Below, in pieces: positions 14,170 to 16,969 of a stretch of 16,969 nt of DNA (position 1 is its first letter; each line of letters opens with the position of its first letter). A program made the position numbers and the translations under genes. Origin of the DNA: Oceanicaulis sp. (lineage in GTDB: Bacteria; Pseudomonadota; Alphaproteobacteria; Caulobacterales; Maricaulaceae); contig RKRX01000094.1 of assembly GCA_007571185.1 (NCBI GenBank), positions 1 through 16,969 on the forward strand. The letters run 5' to 3'. The notes beneath the pieces were generated by a model. The model did no database searches. It was not told the DNA's origin and was given only the letters and a program-made list of their open reading frames with translations.

Positions 14170-14340
14170 CTCAGGTCAATTTTGGCTGCCGATAACGTGC
14201 GATCTATCTGGTTTTCACCTGTCTCCACAAGGAAGGGATATGACCCGGGCGGAAGTGTTGCAGATTGATACAGCGGCGCAAATGCTGACATTGGTTGATG
14301 ACACGCCCTGGAATCCAGCATCGACAATTGCGCGGATGCT

Positions 14341-16212
<1,872 letters not shown>

Positions 16213-16230
16213 TCAGATAGAAACAAGGTG

Positions 16231-16252
16231 AAAAATCGCCAGAGCTCCAGCG
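16231..16252 (-). terminator. terminator-like hairpin in the thiC leader
   Basis: On the minus strand CGCTGG-AGCT-CTGGCG (16252-16237) forms a 6-bp stem with two G-U pairs, followed by ATTTTT (16236-16231). It ends about 31 nt before the thiC ATG, where an attenuator or riboswitch expression platform would lie. The stem is weak, so its strength needs testing. Confidence 0.4.
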
Positions 16253-16262
16253 CGCTCAATCG

Positions 16263-16329
16263 GATGGCGACTTCCCGGGGATGTCGGCCGCCGCCCAGCA
16301 TGGCCCGATCCAGCCCCGGGAGCGCCATC
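16263..16329 (-). promoter_or_regulatory. long imperfect hairpin in the thiC leader
   Basis: GATGGCG (16263-16269) pairs with CGCCATC (16323-16329). After a short asymmetric internal loop, TCCCGGGG (16273-16280) pairs with CCCCGGGA (16314-16321), giving 15 bp in all. The 33-nt apex has further pairing (TCGGCC with GGCCCGA, one bulge). It directly precedes the terminator-like hairpin, so it is a candidate regulatory RNA element. I do not see the conserved TPP aptamer blocks intact. Confidence 0.45.
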
Positions 16330-16495
16330 TCAACCCTTCTCCAGGACCGTCCACCCTGAACAAGCCGGCGGCGCCTGGCAAGCCGCGCCATGCACCCGCA
16401 GCTTTCAGGACCATTCTTGTTCGCCTTCACACAAGAAAGCCGTCGGCTTGACCCGGAAGACTCGACCCCCCATCAACTTTAGGGGCTTGATCGCA

Positions 16496-16969
16496 CTATC
16501 CTCTGAACGGATCCCGTATGAGAATCGTGTCATCGCGCTCAGGGCTGGTGGAGAGCAACGCGACCGGCGTTTCGATCAGCTCTTCGATCCGGCGCACATA
16601 TTTCACAGCCTGCGCCGGCAGGTTCGCCCAAGAGCGCGCCCCGCCGGTGGAGCCGTCCCAACCTTCAAAACTTTCATAGACCGGTTCAATATCGGCCTGC
16701 GCCCCGGCGGCGGCGGGCAGATAGTCATACACCTGACCGTTGAATGTATAACCCACGCAGATTTTCAGCTCTTTGAATCCATCCAGCACATCAAGCTTGG
16801 TCAGGGCGATGCCATCAACGCCATTGATCTTGCAGCTCTGGCGCACCAGAACCGCATCAAACCAACCGCAACGGCGCTGGCGAGAGGTAACCGTACCGAA
16901 CTCATGGCCGCGTTGACCCATTCTCTGGCCGGTTTTATCGATCAGCTCGGTGGGGAACGGTCCCTCGCC
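16496..16969 (-). CDS. purA: PurA, adenylosuccinate synthetase (C-terminal part, cut by window edge)
   Basis: PurA joins IMP and aspartate using GTP, the first committed step to AMP. Only the last 157 residues are in the window; the frame runs open off the right edge, beginning [16 protein letters not shown]. Family blocks are clear: [18 protein letters not shown], then [17 protein letters not shown] with the nucleotide-base-recognising [16 protein letters not shown], and a C-terminal [19 protein letters not shown] near the usual end. The stop is TAG at 16498-16496. No frame disruption is seen. It is upstream of thiC on the same strand but separated by 295 bp, so cotranscription is not required. 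Confidence 0.96.
   Translation of the reverse strand, partial: GEGPFPTELIDKTGQRMGQRGHEFGTVTSRQRRCGWFDAVLVRQSCKINGVDGIALTKLDVLDGFKELKICVGYTFNGQVYDYLPAAAGAQADIEPVYESFEGWDGSTGGARSWANLPAQAVKYVRRIEELIETPVALLSTSPERDDTILIRDPFRG

Noticed and set aside
16263..16350. Functional TPP riboswitch before thiC
   Set aside because: Fragments such as TTGAGATGG look similar, but the conserved aptamer blocks are not intact and the similarity is largely explained by a long inverted repeat. Kept as a finding to test, not as an annotation.

Overview
The window reads as chromosomal DNA of a GC-rich alphaproteobacterium. The evidence is the gene style (overlapping start/stop junctions, GC-rich third codon positions), a class I Coq7 of the short bacterial kind, ThiC, GluQ and a DsbB/Coq7 pair. 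A marine Maricaulis/Oceanicaulis-like (Maricaulales) source is my guess only; nothing here fixes the genus.

Layout. (1) 1-1585: an AT-richer accessory gene on the minus strand for an AlbA_2/Schlafen-type protein, followed by a 20-bp direct repeat at the window edge. (2) 1754-5211: cydD-cydC, the two halves of the thiol exporter needed for cytochrome bd assembly, overlapping by 4 nt. (3) 5235-5629: a small predicted membrane protein and tRNA-Leu(CAA), both minus strand. (4) 5777-7601: a tightly coupled operon exoD-like - dsbB - coq7, with a candidate promoter at 5724-5752. (5) 7722-8372: a zeta-class GST / maleylacetoacetate isomerase. (6) 8453-10448: minus-strand genes for a DUF418 membrane protein and a phospholipase/carboxylesterase-family hydrolase. 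(7) 10552-11421: gluQ. (8) 11425-12121: a 697-bp AT-rich insertion carrying a YafQ-type toxin and a small unrecognised antitoxin. (9) 12123-16969: minus-strand S9 prolyl-oligopeptidase-family peptidase, thiC with a structured leader, and the 3' part of purA.

The main discovery is item 8. It has perfect 26-bp terminal inverted repeats and a perfect 8-bp target duplication (TTTAATCC), no transposase, and a two-gene toxin-antitoxin operon with its own promoter as its only recognisable cargo. It inserted exactly at the point where the convergent gluQ and S9 peptidase genes overlap by their stop codons, and the target duplication restored both stops. It looks like a non-autonomous, transposon-like toxin-antitoxin cassette, with an antitoxin unlike DinJ/RelB as far as I can judge by eye.

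Functionally, cydDC (periplasmic cysteine/glutathione export), dsbB (disulfide formation using quinone), coq7 (ubiquinone synthesis) and the GST share a thiol/quinone redox theme. Other points worth checking are a GluQ that has lost two of four usual zinc ligands, a 21-bp perfect hairpin inside the end of gluQ, and a thiC leader without a recognisable intact TPP riboswitch but with a long hairpin and a terminator-like hairpin.
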